NCBI RefSeq assembly: GCF_009765165.1
Contig: NZ_VLNU01000001.1
Location: 1,727,001 to 1,791,000 of the forward strand
From: Lysobacter panacisoli
GTDB taxonomy: Bacteria > Pseudomonadota > Gammaproteobacteria > Xanthomonadales > Xanthomonadaceae
DNA length: 64,000 bases
Direction: 5' to 3'
This document shows, piece after piece, positions 1 through 9,429 of this stretch. Both the position numbers and the translations under genes were made by a program. Position 1 is the stretch's first letter, and each line of letters starts with the position of its first letter. A model generated the notes under the pieces. That model was not told where the DNA came from. It did no database searches and saw only the letters and a list, made by a program, of their open reading frames with translations.

Positions 1-2082
1 ACCAACGTGAACGAACAGCCGTCCACGCCGTGGATCACCGCGTGGGGTTCGCCGTTCTTCCAGGAAGGCACGCCGGGCGCGCTGCACATCGCTTCGCTGG
101 CGTCGAGCGATCCGGACGGGCCCGCACCCTCGCTGATCGAAGCGTTCGACCCGTGGGACTGGGTGCAGATGTCCGGCAACGCGCTGTACCTGCGCAGCGG
201 CCTCACGTTCGACTTCGACAACCTGGTGCAGCACGGTCAGGACTGGTGGCGCACCATCACCGACGCGAACGGCAACGGCCAGCTCGAAGTCAACTATGCC
301 GTCGCCATCACCGCCAACGACGGCGCGCTGGGTTCGCCAGACCACGCCTGGATCTGGATCAGCGTCGAGGACGTCAACGAAGCGCCGTGGACGTGGGGGC
401 AGAATTTCTGGGTGTCGGAAGCATCGCCCGGCGCCGGTCAGACCCATGTCGGCACCGTGGCATTCGGCGACAACGACTATCAGAACTACAACCGCAGCCA
501 CGTCTTCAGCATCACCGGCGGCGACGTCGGGATGTTCTCGATCAACAACGCCGGCCAGATCTTCCTGCAGGGACAGGCCAACTACGAGGCCGCGCAGAAC
601 CACGCCATCCTCGTCACCGTCACCGACCGCGGCGGCAGCGGCTACTCGTCCAGCGCATGGATGAACGTCGCGGTCGGCAACGTCAACGAAGCGCCGATCA
701 ATCCGGGATGGAACTTCACGGTCGGCGCGATCGCGACGAACGGCACCGTCACCACGCTGCAGGCGAGCGACCCCGATGGAGATCCGTTGACGCTGTGGGT
801 GATGAGCGCCACCCGTGACGGCGCCGACGTCACCAGCAAGTTCTACATCCAGAATGGCCAGCTCAAGGTGAGCTCGGCGATTGCCCAGACGTTCGAGCCC
901 TACTGGTTCATCGTGCAGGTCGGCGCGCGGGATCCGTCGGGACTGGTCACGCAGGCCGGCTTCCGCATCACCGTCGCCAAGAAGCCCGGCAGCGGCAATC
1001 CGCCGGTCGTGTTCGACCTCGATGGCGACGGCGTGGAGCTGGTGTCGTTGATGAACTCCGGCATCCGCTTTGACCAGAACCGCGACGGGTTGAAGGACCG
1101 CACCGGCTGGATCGGCGCGGACGACGGCGTGCTGGCACTCGATCGCGATGGCAACGGCGCCATCGACAACGGTCAGGAGATCTCGTTCGTGCAGGACCTG
1201 CCGGGCGCCGAGTCCGACCTGCAAGGCCTGGCCGCGTACGACAGCAACGGCAACGAGCGCTTCGATGCGGGCGATGCGCGCTTCGGCGAGTTCCGCGTGT
1301 GGCGCGATGCCAACCAGGACGGCATCAGCCAGGCCGGTGAGCTGCAGACACTGGCGCAGGCAGGCATTGCCTCGATCGATCTCAACGGCGTGCGCACCGA
1401 TGCCGACCCGCGTGACCTGACCGACAACGTGCTCTACGCGACGTCCACCTACACGCGTGTCGACGGCAGCTCCGGACGCGTGGGCGATGTGTTCCTCGCC
1501 TACGAGGACGCGGCCGCACCGGCGGACGTCGCGATCGAGCCAATCGATGTCGATGACGCGTCCTTCGAGCGCGAAGCTGACGCGCGCATGGGCGCCGGCG
1601 GATCGCGCGGAGGCAGGCGCGGTCGTGGCCTGCGCGGCGACGATGGGATGGACGGCGGCACCGGCGACGCCGCGGCCGGCAAGGTCGACCGCAACGCCAA
1701 GCGCGAACGTGCGCTGGCCGCTGCCGCTGCTGCGCCGCACGCGGATCCGGCTGCGCCGCCGCCGTTGCGCTCGGGTTCCGCCGCCACGGGCGATGCGATG
1801 GCGCCGGTCGATCCGTCGCACTCGCGACTGCGTGCCGGCGAAGCCTCGGCATCCGATGCAGCGGCGCAGAACGACGACGCCTTCGTGCCGGATGGCGGGC
1901 AACAGCGTTCGGCCCTGCACGACGGCCTTGCGCTCGCCCAGAAGAAGCGCTTCCAGATGATCGAGGCGATGGCCGTGTTCTCCGCGCAGCCGTATGCGCA
2001 GGGACTCAGCACGGCGGCGCGCGATCCGGCTACGATCGAACTGCTCACCTCGCTGCCCGACTACAGGATCTCCCGCTCATGA
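1..2082 (+). CDS. Cadherin-repeat, calcium-binding giant surface/secreted protein (5' truncated)
   Basis: The reading frame is open from the first base (T-N-V-N-E before the first possible start), so this is the C-terminal part of a larger protein. Three cadherin-like repeats are visible, each ended by a V-N-E-A/Q-P linker (around residues 1, 125 and 230 of the visible part), with SDPDG-type calcium motifs. Next comes an aspartate-rich block (about residues 335-500) with several EF-hand-like loops such as FDLDGDGVEL, DRDGNGAIDNGQE and DANQDGISQAGEL, a block typical of the C-termini of large RTX/VCBS-type secreted proteins. The last ~170 residues are low-complexity (Gly/Arg then Ala/Pro rich) and end in a short lysine-containing tail. 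Its stop overlaps the start of an HlyC-like acyltransferase gene by four bases, which suggests that this protein is the acylation substrate. Adhesin or toxin cannot be decided without the missing N-terminus. Confidence 0.85.
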   Translation, partial: TNVNEQPSTPWITAWGSPFFQEGTPGALHIASLASSDPDGPAPSLIEAFDPWDWVQMSGNALYLRSGLTFDFDNLVQHGQDWWRTITDANGNGQLEVNYAVAITANDGALGSPDHAWIWISVEDVNEAPWTWGQNFWVSEASPGAGQTHVGTVAFGDNDYQNYNRSHVFSITGGDVGMFSINNAGQIFLQGQANYEAAQNHAILVTVTDRGGSGYSSSAWMNVAVGNVNEAPINPGWNFTVGAIATNGTVTTLQASDPDGDPLTLWVMSATRDGADVTSKFYIQNGQLKVSSAIAQTFEPYWFIVQVGARDPSGLVTQAGFRITVAKKPGSGNPPVVFDLDGDGVELVSLMNSGIRFDQNRDGLKDRTGWIGADDGVLALDRDGNGAIDNGQEISFVQDLPGAESDLQGLAAYDSNGNERFDAGDARFGEFRVWRDANQDGISQAGELQTLAQAGIASIDLNGVRTDADPRDLTDNVLYATSTYTRVDGSSGRVGDVFLAYEDAAAPADVAIEPIDVDDASFEREADARMGAGGSRGGRRGRGLRGDDGMDGGTGDAAAGKVDRNAKRERALAAAAAAPHADPAAPPPLRSGSAATGDAMAPVDPSHSRLRAGEASASDAAAQNDDAFVPDGGQQRSALHDGLALAQKKRFQMIEAMAVFSAQPYAQGLSTAARDPATIELLTSLPDYRISRS

Positions 2083-2657
2083 ACGAATCGACGCAAGGAC
2101 TGCACACGACTTCTGGCGCGCGTCCTGCGGGCGCCCCGCAGACAGTCGCCGAGGCGCTTGGCCAGGTGGTGTGGTTGCTGAGCCAATCGGCGCTGCATCG
2201 CGAGTTGAAGCTGAAGGACCTGGAGTGGTCGTTCATGCCGCCGATCATGAACGAGCAGTTCCGCCTGTTCCGCCTCGGCGCGATGCCGGCGCTGGACCAG
2301 GTGCCGGCGGAGCAGTTCGGCATGGCCGGCATGACCCGCGAGGGACTGGAGCATCTCCCGCTCGGCGTGGCGATCTGGGCCTACCTGTCCGAAGAGGCCG
2401 AGGCGAAGCTGGAGCGCGGGGAACACCTCGCGCTGCAGGATTGGCGTTCGGGCGATCGCCTCTGGCTGGTGGAGTTCGTCACTCCCTTCGCCACACCGCA
2501 GAACGGACTGGCGGAAGTGATGATGATGGACCTGCTGGCCGGCCCCTTCGCGGGCAAGACAGTCCACTTGCATCGCACCGATCCGCAGACCGGCCGCCGC
2601 GACAAGATCAAGCTGAACGGCGCCGGCGTCGCGCCGGTCGCGCCCACGAACCACTAG
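2079..2657 (+). CDS. HlyC-like toxin-activating lysine acyltransferase
   Basis: 192 residues, starting inside the stop of the preceding gene (ATGA overlap), so the two are translationally coupled. I recognise the HlyC/ApxC family pattern: LGQVVWLLSQSALHR (residues 27-41) matches the family's LG-V-WL-xSxLHR block with the conserved His (H40 here), and LQDWRSGDRLWLVEFVTPF (119-137) matches the D-W-xSGDR-W--D-I-PF block with the conserved Asp (D126 here). HlyC proteins transfer acyl chains from acyl-carrier protein to internal lysines of RTX toxins in the cytosol before export. The protein has no signal peptide, as expected. The order is unusual: here the acyltransferase follows its presumed substrate, whereas hlyC normally precedes hlyA. 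The C-terminal ~20 residues are Lys/Pro-rich and not part of the family core. The function is inferred from motif alignment by eye. Confidence 0.75.
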   Translation: MNESTQGLHTTSGARPAGAPQTVAEALGQVVWLLSQSALHRELKLKDLEWSFMPPIMNEQFRLFRLGAMPALDQVPAEQFGMAGMTREGLEHLPLGVAIWAYLSEEAEAKLERGEHLALQDWRSGDRLWLVEFVTPFATPQNGLAEVMMMDLLAGPFAGKTVHLHRTDPQTGRRDKIKLNGAGVAPVAPTNH

Positions 2658-2868
2658 CCGAACCGGCATTTCCGTTCGCTTTGCGCCGTTCCGGTATGGA
2701 ATCCATGCCGGAACCCCCGTGAGTGCCTGCCGTTCGTCTGTGCCGGAAGTTGGCTGACTCTTTGCGGGTTGTGGCCGTTTTACGAATTGTTTACAAGGAG
2801 GTACGCCGCAGACAGGGGTGCGGCGGTGACTTGTGCTTGTTCCATCACTTTTGAGGGAGAGAGAGTCG

Positions 2869-5790
2869 ATGAAAGCATTACGCCGTCAGTCCCTTGCCAC
2901 CGCCATCCAGCTGTCGCTGCTGCTCGCACTGCCGGGTGTCGCGGCCGCCCAGGATGCGCCACCGTCTTCGGACGCGACCACGCTGGATCGCGTGGAAGTG
3001 ACCGGCACGCGCATCAAGAAGGCCGAGATCGAGAACCAGGTTCCGATCCAGACCCTCAGTCGCGAGGACATCGAACGCACCGGCCTGACGTCCATCGCGG
3101 ACGTGCTGCAGGAAATCACCGGTTCGGGTTCTTCGCTCAACACCAAGTTCAACTCGTCGGGCAACTTCGGCTTCCCGCCGGACGGTAGCGGCGTCGGCGC
3201 GGGCTCGGCCACGGTGGACCTGCGCCACCTCGGCTCCAAGCGCGTGCTGGTGCTGGTCGACGGCATCCGCTGGGTGAACGAAGCATCCGCATCGGGCGTG
3301 TCGTCGTCGACCGACCTCAACACGATTCCGCTCGCCATCGTCGAGCGCATCGAAGTGCTCGAGGACGGTGCGTCGTCGCTGTACGGTTCCGACGCGATCG
3401 CCGGCGTGGTCAACATCATCACGCGCCGCCGCTTCGACGGTTTCCAGATCACCGGCAACTGGGGCCAGTACGAGAAGGGCGATGGCGACACCTACGGCAT
3501 CGACATCGGCTACGGCGGTAGCACCGACCGCGCCGACTGGTTCGTCGGCGCCAGCTACATCAAGCAGGACGAGATCTTCTCGAAGGATCGCGAACAGTCG
3601 CGCCTGCCCGTGCCCGGCACCGGCCTGGCGAACGGCAGTTCGGCGACACCGACGGGTCGCTTCGTCTTCACCGATCCCGCGACCGGCCGTACGTACAGCA
3701 TCACGCCGAACAACGGCGCGAGCGATCCGACCTACCTGTCCGGGCAGCCGCTGTGCCCGACCACGCGCACCGACGATTACCACTGCTTCACCACGGCGGA
3801 CCGCTTCAACTTCGCCGAATACAACATGGTGCTGACACCGTCCGAGCGCACCGGCCTGTTCGGCCAGTTCCGCTTCGACATCAACGACCGGATCAGCTGG
3901 TACGCGAAGGCGCTGTACAACCGCCGCGAGTCGACCAACCAGGCCGCGCCGGAACCGCTGTTCTTCGGCCCCGGCGGCGCGACCGGCAATGCGTTCGCCG
4001 ACAACATCCTCATTTCCGCGTCGAACCCGTACAACCCGTTCGGCTTCGACCTGGATTCGGCCGACAACCTCGTGCTGGTCGGTCGTCGTCCGGTCGAGGG
4101 CGGGCCGCGCATCTTCGAGCAGCAGGTCGACACCTGGTACTTCGGCACCGGTTTCGAAGGCACCTTCGACGTCGGCGAGCGCGCGTGGTTCTGGGACGTC
4201 AACGGCGCGATCAGCAAGAACGAAGCCGAGCAGGACAACTTCGGCAGCTACAACATCCGCAACGTGAACATCGCGCTCGGTCCGCTGGCCGGCTGCCAGG
4301 CCGAACCCGGATGCGTGCCGCTGAACATCTTCGGCGGCCCGGGCACGATCACTCCGGACATGCTCAACTGGATCCGTCCGGTCGTGCACGATGAGAGCGA
4401 GAACAAGCTGCACCTGTTCACCGCCAACCTGTCGGGCGATCTGGTCGAGGCATGGGCCGGCCCGATCTCGTTCGCGACCGGTTACGAGTACCGCAAGTAC
4501 GAAGGTTCGTACCGTCCCGATCCGCTCACGGTCGCCGGCTTCTACAACGGCGTGCCGTCCGGTCCGACCGACGGCGACTACGACGTCAACGAAGTCTATG
4601 TCGAGCTCAACATCCCGTTGATGGGCGAATCGCCGATCGGCAAGAAGATCGACCTGAGCCTCGCGGGGCGCTATTCGGACTACTCGACCTTCAGTGGCGA
4701 ATTCACCCCGAAGGTCGGCCTGCGCTGGCAGCTGGTGGATGAGCTGCTGTTCCGCAGCACCTACGCCGAAGGTTTCCGCGCGCCGTCGATCGGCGAGTTG
4801 TACGGCACCTTCAGCCGCTTCGACGCGACCATCACCGATCCCTGCCAGATCAGCACGACCGGTTCGCCGCCCACCGGCAACCCGGCCAACTGCGCGGCGC
4901 TCGGCGTGCCGACGGGTTCGGAACAGGCCAACCCGCAGATCTCCGTCATCACCGGCGGCAACCAGAACCTCACGCCGGAAACGTCGAAGAGCTTCAGCAT
5001 GGGCTTCGTGTGGACGCCCACGTTCCTGGAGAACACGTCCGCCGCGGAGCGCGTCGACATCGAAGGCACGTTCTATCGCCACGAGATCGAGGACGCGATC
5101 CAGGCGCCGGACGCGCAGACCCAGCTCGACCGCTGCGTCGCCACGCTCGATCCGTTCTTCTGCGACGGCATCACGCGTGCGGTGACCGGCGACATCAACC
5201 GCTTCGTCAACACGCTCGACAACCTCGGCACGATCAAGACCGACGGCTGGGACTTCGACGTGTTCTGGACCTTCCCGGAATCCCAGGTCGGCAAGTTCAA
5301 GCTGAGCTGGCAGAACACCTGGGTCGGTCGCTACGAAGCGCGCGACGAAGGCGGCAACCTCGAGCCGCGCGCACCGGGCGTGGAAGTCAGCGACAGCGGC
5401 ATCCCGGACTGGACCTCCAACGCCGCGCTCGACTGGAAGTACGGCAACTGGATGGCGTCGTGGACGGTGCGCTACATCAGCGAGCTGCGCGAGCTGTGCG
5501 GCGTGGCCGCGCGCGACTTCTCGGTGTGTTCCGCGCCCGAACGTGGGCCGATCGACGCCGACGGCATTCCGCTCGGCGAGAACCGCCTGCCGTCCACCAC
5601 GTACCACGACGTGCAGGTCGGCTACACGTTCCCATGGATGAAGGGACTGCAGCTGATCGTTGGCGCCAACAACGTGTTCGGCAAGGAACCGCCGATCTGC
5701 CTGAGCTGCTCGCTTAACGGTTACGACGCATCGACCTACGACGTGCCGGGCGGTGGCTTCTACTACGTGCGCGCGGACCTGAAGTTCTAA
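2869..5790 (+). CDS. TonB-dependent outer-membrane receptor
   Basis: 973 residues from the ATG preceded by a GAGGGAGAGAGA ribosome-binding stretch; the frame is open further upstream, but only this start gives a signal peptide (MKALRRQSL..., ending near AAAQD). A TonB-box-like DRVEVTGTR follows at about residue 43, then the plug domain ([51 protein letters not shown]) and a 22-strand-type barrel that ends in the aromatic residue of VRADLKF. This organisation is that of the large receptors abundant in Xanthomonadaceae, which import iron chelates, vitamins or glycans using TonB energy. The substrate is not readable from sequence and no pathway genes adjoin it. A strong hairpin terminator follows the gene. 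Confidence 0.9.
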   Translation: MKALRRQSLATAIQLSLLLALPGVAAAQDAPPSSDATTLDRVEVTGTRIKKAEIENQVPIQTLSREDIERTGLTSIADVLQEITGSGSSLNTKFNSSGNFGFPPDGSGVGAGSATVDLRHLGSKRVLVLVDGIRWVNEASASGVSSSTDLNTIPLAIVERIEVLEDGASSLYGSDAIAGVVNIITRRRFDGFQITGNWGQYEKGDGDTYGIDIGYGGSTDRADWFVGASYIKQDEIFSKDREQSRLPVPGTGLANGSSATPTGRFVFTDPATGRTYSITPNNGASDPTYLSGQPLCPTTRTDDYHCFTTADRFNFAEYNMVLTPSERTGLFGQFRFDINDRISWYAKALYNRRESTNQAAPEPLFFGPGGATGNAFADNILISASNPYNPFGFDLDSADNLVLVGRRPVEGGPRIFEQQVDTWYFGTGFEGTFDVGERAWFWDVNGAISKNEAEQDNFGSYNIRNVNIALGPLAGCQAEPGCVPLNIFGGPGTITPDMLNWIRPVVHDESENKLHLFTANLSGDLVEAWAGPISFATGYEYRKYEGSYRPDPLTVAGFYNGVPSGPTDGDYDVNEVYVELNIPLMGESPIGKKIDLSLAGRYSDYSTFSGEFTPKVGLRWQLVDELLFRSTYAEGFRAPSIGELYGTFSRFDATITDPCQISTTGSPPTGNPANCAALGVPTGSEQANPQISVITGGNQNLTPETSKSFSMGFVWTPTFLENTSAAERVDIEGTFYRHEIEDAIQAPDAQTQLDRCVATLDPFFCDGITRAVTGDINRFVNTLDNLGTIKTDGWDFDVFWTFPESQVGKFKLSWQNTWVGRYEARDEGGNLEPRAPGVEVSDSGIPDWTSNAALDWKYGNWMASWTVRYISELRELCGVAARDFSVCSAPERGPIDADGIPLGENRLPSTTYHDVQVGYTFPWMKGLQLIVGANNVFGKEPPICLSCSLNGYDASTYDVPGGGFYYVRADLKF

Positions 5791-5814
5791 GGTCCATCGC
5801 ATCGGCGCAGACGG

Positions 5815-5842
5815 AAAGGCCGACGTTCGCGCCGGCCTTTTT
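5815..5842. terminator. Rho-independent terminator
   Basis: Inverted repeat AAAGGCCG (5815-5822) / CGGCCTTT (5833-5840) running into TTTTT on the + strand, 25 bases after the receptor's stop and in front of the convergent gene on the - strand. Confidence 0.8.
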
Positions 5843-5865
5843 CGTGTGCGTGTCCGCAGCGCGCG

Positions 5866-6627
5866 TCAGCGCAGCGCCTTGTCCGGGACGTCGAGGTCGA
5901 TTGACAGCGCGAGATGGTCCGACGATGCCGCCGGCCGCGCGCGTGCGTTCGACACGCTCAGTCCATCGCCGACCAGGATGTGGTCGATCGCGCGCTGTGG
6001 TCGCCAGCTCGGGAACGTCGGCACTTCGCCGTTGGGCGGTTGCAGGCGCGTGTTGCGGAACAGCGCGCGCATCTCGGGACGATCGATCGAACAGTTGAAG
6101 TCGCCCATCAGCACTGCGTGTGGATGGTCGTGCAGGAGTTCGGCGATGAAAGCCAGCTGCGCGGCACGTGAATTCGCACCCAGCGACAGATGCGCGACCG
6201 CGATCAGCAACGCTTCGTCGCCTTCGCCGTAGCGAGCGAGCAGCACGCCGCGCCCGGCGATGCGGCCGGGCAGGGCGTGGTCGATGACTTCGCGCGGCTC
6301 CAGCCGGCTCAGCAGGCCGTTGGCGCTGGAGGCGACGCCGCCGACGCGCCGGTTCGGCTGGTGGCTCCAGTAATCGAAGCCGGCGCGCTGGGCCAGGTAA
6401 TGCGTCTGGTTGGTGAAACCCGAGCGCAGGCTGCCCGGGTCGCTTTCGTTGAGGCCGACGATGTCGTGCTCGCCGGCCAGCTGTGCGATCGCGTCGAGGC
6501 TCGTGCGCTTCTTGCCGGCCGGTAACACGTGCGACCAGCTGCGCGCGACGTAGTCGTGGTAGCCGCGCGTGCTGGACCCCGCCTGGATGTTGGCGCTCAA
6601 CAGGCGGAGCCGGCGACTGTTCTCCAT
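5866..6627 (-). CDS. Endonuclease/exonuclease/phosphatase-fold protein
   Basis: 253 residues. The ATG at 6627 is preceded by a GAGG ribosome-binding stretch; the longer open frame upstream only shadows the neighbouring dsbA gene. The metal-dependent EEP fold is visible: LLSANIQ (residues 8-14) at the first strand, GLNESD with the metal-binding Glu, VLMGDFNCS with the Asp-x-Asn pair, RAIDHILV near the C-terminus, and SSDHLALSIDL carrying the final catalytic Asp-His. No signal peptide. The family includes nucleases and phosphoesterases, and the substrate here is unknown. It closes the dsbA-dsbA-EEP group on the - strand, starting 26 bases after the dsbA gene. The same family sits beside cytochrome c4 and dsbA in pseudomonads, so the neighbourhood is ancient. 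Confidence 0.85.
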   Translation of the reverse strand: MENSRRLRLLSANIQAGSSTRGYHDYVARSWSHVLPAGKKRTSLDAIAQLAGEHDIVGLNESDPGSLRSGFTNQTHYLAQRAGFDYWSHQPNRRVGGVASSANGLLSRLEPREVIDHALPGRIAGRGVLLARYGEGDEALLIAVAHLSLGANSRAAQLAFIAELLHDHPHAVLMGDFNCSIDRPEMRALFRNTRLQPPNGEVPTFPSWRPQRAIDHILVGDGLSVSNARARPAASSDHLALSIDLDVPDKALR

Positions 6628-6653
6628 GCCTCGTACGGACCGCTCGACGCCGA

Positions 6654-7469
6654 TCAGCCGCCTGCCGGTGCCGGCGCGGCGCCTGCCTTGGCGCGCTCCT
6701 GCGCGACCAGGTGGTCGGTGATGCGCAGCATGTCCTCGAAGCCCTTGCCGATCACCTTGTACTTGCCGGCGACCACGATCGACGGGGTGCCGTCGACGCC
6801 GCTGCGGCTGATGAACTGCTGCGCGCGCTTGAGCTTGGCGTCGATGGCGAAGCTCGACATGGTGCTGGCGAACTGCTTCGGATCGACGCCGTACTTGGCG
6901 TAGAAGCCGGCGATCTGGTCGTTGGTCGGAAGCGGCTGCACCGGCAGCGTGCGGTCGACGTGGATGGCGGTGAACATCGCCTCGTGCGACTTGTCGAGCA
7001 CGCCCATCGCCTGCGCGGTGTAGAACGCCTTGGCGTACGGCACCCAGTAGCCGCCGAACGGCGCGGCGACGGCGATGAACTTCACGTCGGCCGGCTGCTT
7101 GGCCTTCCACGCTTCGACCAGCGGCTCGAAGTGCGCGCAGTGCGGGCAGGTGTAACCGAACACCTCGACCACCTCGATCTTGCCGCCGGTCGGTTCGTAG
7201 GTCTGGCCACCGGCGATCTCGACGTAATCGGTGCCGGCGACGGGCGCCGGGCCTTCCGGCGGGGTTGCGGCGGTGGCCGGGGCCGGCGTTGCGGCCGGAG
7301 CGGCAGCGGTTTCGGCCGGGGCAGCCGGAGCCGGCGTGGTCGCCGGGGCGGTGGTCGTCGGAGCGGCCGGAGCGGCGGTCTCGGCCGGCGCCGGGGCCTG
7401 CTTGGAGCACGCGGACAGGGCCAGCAAGCCGGTCAGGACCACGGCGATGTGAGGCAGACGCGAGGACAT
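6654..7469 (-). CDS. dsbA: DsbA-family thiol:disulfide interchange lipoprotein
   Basis: 271 residues from the ATG at 7469, preceded by GGAGATCGCTCC. The N-terminus is a lipoprotein signal with lipobox LSAC (Cys21), followed by an unusual ~55-residue spacer made almost only of Ala, Pro and Thr. The thioredoxin-fold domain then begins with VEVFGYTCPHC (active site C108-P-H-C111) and carries the cis-proline region DGTPSIVVAGKY. DsbA introduces disulfides into periplasmic proteins. Membrane anchoring through the long flexible linker is what the sequence implies; classical DsbA is soluble. The upstream paralogue at 7575-8228 is a soluble-secreted version with the same CPHC motif, so this organism has a tandem pair. 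Confidence 0.9.
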   Translation of the reverse strand: MSSRLPHIAVVLTGLLALSACSKQAPAPAETAAPAAPTTTAPATTPAPAAPAETAAAPAATPAPATAATPPEGPAPVAGTDYVEIAGGQTYEPTGGKIEVVEVFGYTCPHCAHFEPLVEAWKAKQPADVKFIAVAAPFGGYWVPYAKAFYTAQAMGVLDKSHEAMFTAIHVDRTLPVQPLPTNDQIAGFYAKYGVDPKQFASTMSSFAIDAKLKRAQQFISRSGVDGTPSIVVAGKYKVIGKGFEDMLRITDHLVAQERAKAGAAPAPAGG

Positions 7470-7574
7470 GGAGCGATCTCCGAAAGAGTCTGGAAACGGA
7501 AGGCCGGGCGCCGTTGGCGCGCCGACGATGGACGGGTCAAGAATACCGGCCGCGTCGTGTGCGCGGCGCACGGT

Positions 7575-8228
7575 TCAGCGCGTTTTTCCGGCGCGTTCAC
7601 GCGCGATCAACGCATCGGCGATGCGCAGGCTGTCCTGGAATCCCGAGCCGCCGGTGACGCGGTACTTGCCGGCCACGACCAGGGTCGGCGTCGAGTCCAC
7701 GCCGCTGCGCTGGATGAAATCGCCGGCCTTGCGCAGACGCGTGTCGGCCTCGGCGCCGTTGTAGGCGGCGGCGAACTTCGCCGGATCCACGCCGTAGCGG
7801 GCGTAGAACGGGGCGATCTCGGTCTCGGTGGCGTTGCGGATCGGCAGGGTGCCGTCGGTGTGCAGGGCCAGGAACATCGCGTCGTGGCTCTTCTCGGCCA
7901 CGCCCAGCACCTGCGCGGCGTAGTAGGCCTTCGCATAGGGCATCCAGTAGCCGCCGAACGGCGCGGCCAGCGGGACGAAGTTCACCTGCTTGGCGTTCTT
8001 GCGGGCCCACGCGGCGACCTGCGGCTGGAAGTGCGCGCAGTGCGGGCAGGTGTAGCCGAATACCTCCACCACCTCGACCTTGCCCTTGACCTTCGTGAAC
8101 GGCGTGCCCTCCGGGATGACCTCGTAGTCCGTGCCTTCCACGATCACGCGCGGGGCGTCGGCGGCCAGTGCGGCCAGCGGGAGCAGGGCGAGCAGCAGGA
8201 GCGAGCGGAGCAGCGAGCGACGGATCAT
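7575..8228 (-). CDS. dsbA: Periplasmic thiol:disulfide interchange protein DsbA
   Basis: 217 residues from the ATG at 8228. A conventional signal peptide (MIRRSLLRSLLLLALLPLAA, cleavage after ALA) precedes the thioredoxin-fold domain. Active site C61-P-H-C64 in VFGYTCPHC, cis-Pro loop DSTPTLVVAGKY. It should oxidise thiols of newly exported proteins in the periplasm. It shares most of its core with the downstream lipoprotein DsbA but lacks that gene's Ala/Pro linker. The pair looks like a local duplication; the 105-base gap between them suggests that each has its own ribosome-binding site and possibly its own promoter. Confidence 0.93.
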   Translation of the reverse strand: MIRRSLLRSLLLLALLPLAALAADAPRVIVEGTDYEVIPEGTPFTKVKGKVEVVEVFGYTCPHCAHFQPQVAAWARKNAKQVNFVPLAAPFGGYWMPYAKAYYAAQVLGVAEKSHDAMFLALHTDGTLPIRNATETEIAPFYARYGVDPAKFAAAYNGAEADTRLRKAGDFIQRSGVDSTPTLVVAGKYRVTGGSGFQDSLRIADALIARERAGKTR

Positions 8229-8270
8229 CGGCGGGGTCTCGGTGGTAGTCGTGCGAATCGGGAGGCCTGA

Positions 8271-8304
8271 AAGCAAAACGCCGGTCGTGGATCCACGACC
8301 GGCG
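8271..8304 (-). terminator. Terminator of the cytochrome c4 gene (26-bp palindrome)
   Basis: A perfect 26-bp palindrome (8279-8304, centre GGATCC) is followed on the - strand by GTTTTGCTTT, 58 bases after the cytochrome c4 stop and about 50 bases before the dsbA start. The symmetrical arms leave almost no loop beyond GATC. Confidence 0.6.
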
Positions 8305-8361
8305 CAACCATGCAACTTCGGAGTACCGCCTCGGACCACGGTCAGGGGCGGAAGTTCACCG

Positions 8362-9252
8362 TTACGAACCGGTGGCCGGCGCAGCCGCGGGTTCGGTCGG
8401 CGTCTCGGCCGGAGCAGCCGGGGCGGCCGAGGGAGCGGCGGCCGGAGCCGGAGCCGCAGCCGGAGCGGCGGCGGGCGCCGGGGCGTTGGCGGCGGCGAGG
8501 TCGTCGCGGCTCGGGTGCAGGCCCTGCAGGTAGCTGGACACCGAACCGATTTCCTCGTCGGTGAGCTGCTTGGCGATGGTCGCCATCACGTTGAACAGGT
8601 GCGGATCGCGCTGGATGGTGGTGCCGGCGCGGTACTCCTCCAGGCGACGCTGGGTGTAGGCGGCCTGCTGGCCGGCGACGTGCGGGTAGGCCGGGCCGGG
8701 GTTGCCGGCGCCGTCCGGGCCGTGGCACGCCATGCACGCCGGGATGCCGCGGGCCTTGTCGCCGTTGCGGAACAGCTGCTCGCCGACTTCGAAGAACTTC
8801 TTGCCCGAGTTCGGGCCGCTGGCGATGACGGTGTCGTCGGCCACGCCCGCGCCCGACTTCTGGGTCGCGAAGTAGGCGCCGATGTCGCGCGCGTCCTGGC
8901 CCGACAGGGTGTCGGCGAACGGCTTCATCACCGCGGCCATGCCGGTGTTGCGCTCACCGCTCTTGAACAGGGCGATCTGGTGCGCGATGTAGCGCTCGCT
9001 CTGGCCGGCCAGGCGCGGGTACTGCGGATCGGTCGGGTTGCCGTCCAGGCCGTGGCACGCGGCGCAGGTGCCCGCCTTGGTGGCGCCAGCCTTGGCGTCG
9101 CCCCACACGACCTTCTCCGGCGCGGTGTTCAGCGGCGCGGCCTGCACCGGCGCGTTGTCCGGGACCGGATTGACGGTGGTCTGGGCGTAGGCGACGGCAG
9201 CGGCCGCCAGGGCGGCGAGGCCGACGATGCCGAGGACGCGGGCTTGGCTCAT
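8362..9252 (-). CDS. Dihaem cytochrome c4
   Basis: 296 residues. A signal peptide (to about AYAQ, residue 24) directs it to the periplasm. Two covalent haem sites are visible: CAACH (C63-C66-H67) and CMACH (C173-C176-H177), each followed by a Met-containing segment (GMAAVMKPF; FNVMATIAKQL) that can supply the distal haem ligand. The two halves are homologous, as expected for c4-type cytochromes, which pass electrons to terminal oxidases. The last ~45 residues, after the second domain, are an Ala/Pro/Thr-rich tail that is not part of the family core; the neighbouring lipoprotein DsbA has a similar low-complexity stretch. It is divergent from engB across a ~180-base shared control region. Confidence 0.93.
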   Translation of the reverse strand: MSQARVLGIVGLAALAAAAVAYAQTTVNPVPDNAPVQAAPLNTAPEKVVWGDAKAGATKAGTCAACHGLDGNPTDPQYPRLAGQSERYIAHQIALFKSGERNTGMAAVMKPFADTLSGQDARDIGAYFATQKSGAGVADDTVIASGPNSGKKFFEVGEQLFRNGDKARGIPACMACHGPDGAGNPGPAYPHVAGQQAAYTQRRLEEYRAGTTIQRDPHLFNVMATIAKQLTDEEIGSVSSYLQGLHPSRDDLAAANAPAPAAAPAAAPAPAAAPSAAPAAPAETPTEPAAAPATGS

Positions 9253-9429
9253 GTAGCTGGGCTCCGAAACACACTGAAAAGGGCGTGCCGTAGGGCCGCC
9301 GGAACCGCGGAATTATCGTCGCCGCTCCGGGTTGGGTCAACGCGCACGCCGTGCCGAACCCGGCAACAGCGGCTTTTACGGCATCGGAGCGGCCCGTTCG
9401 CGGGCGGCGCGCGCAAGCGTGCGATCCTT

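Noticed and set aside
2878..5802. Long antisense ORF (974 residues) opposite the first TonB receptor
   Set aside because: Arg/Val/Asp-biased shadow of a GC-rich gene; no family motifs or start signals.
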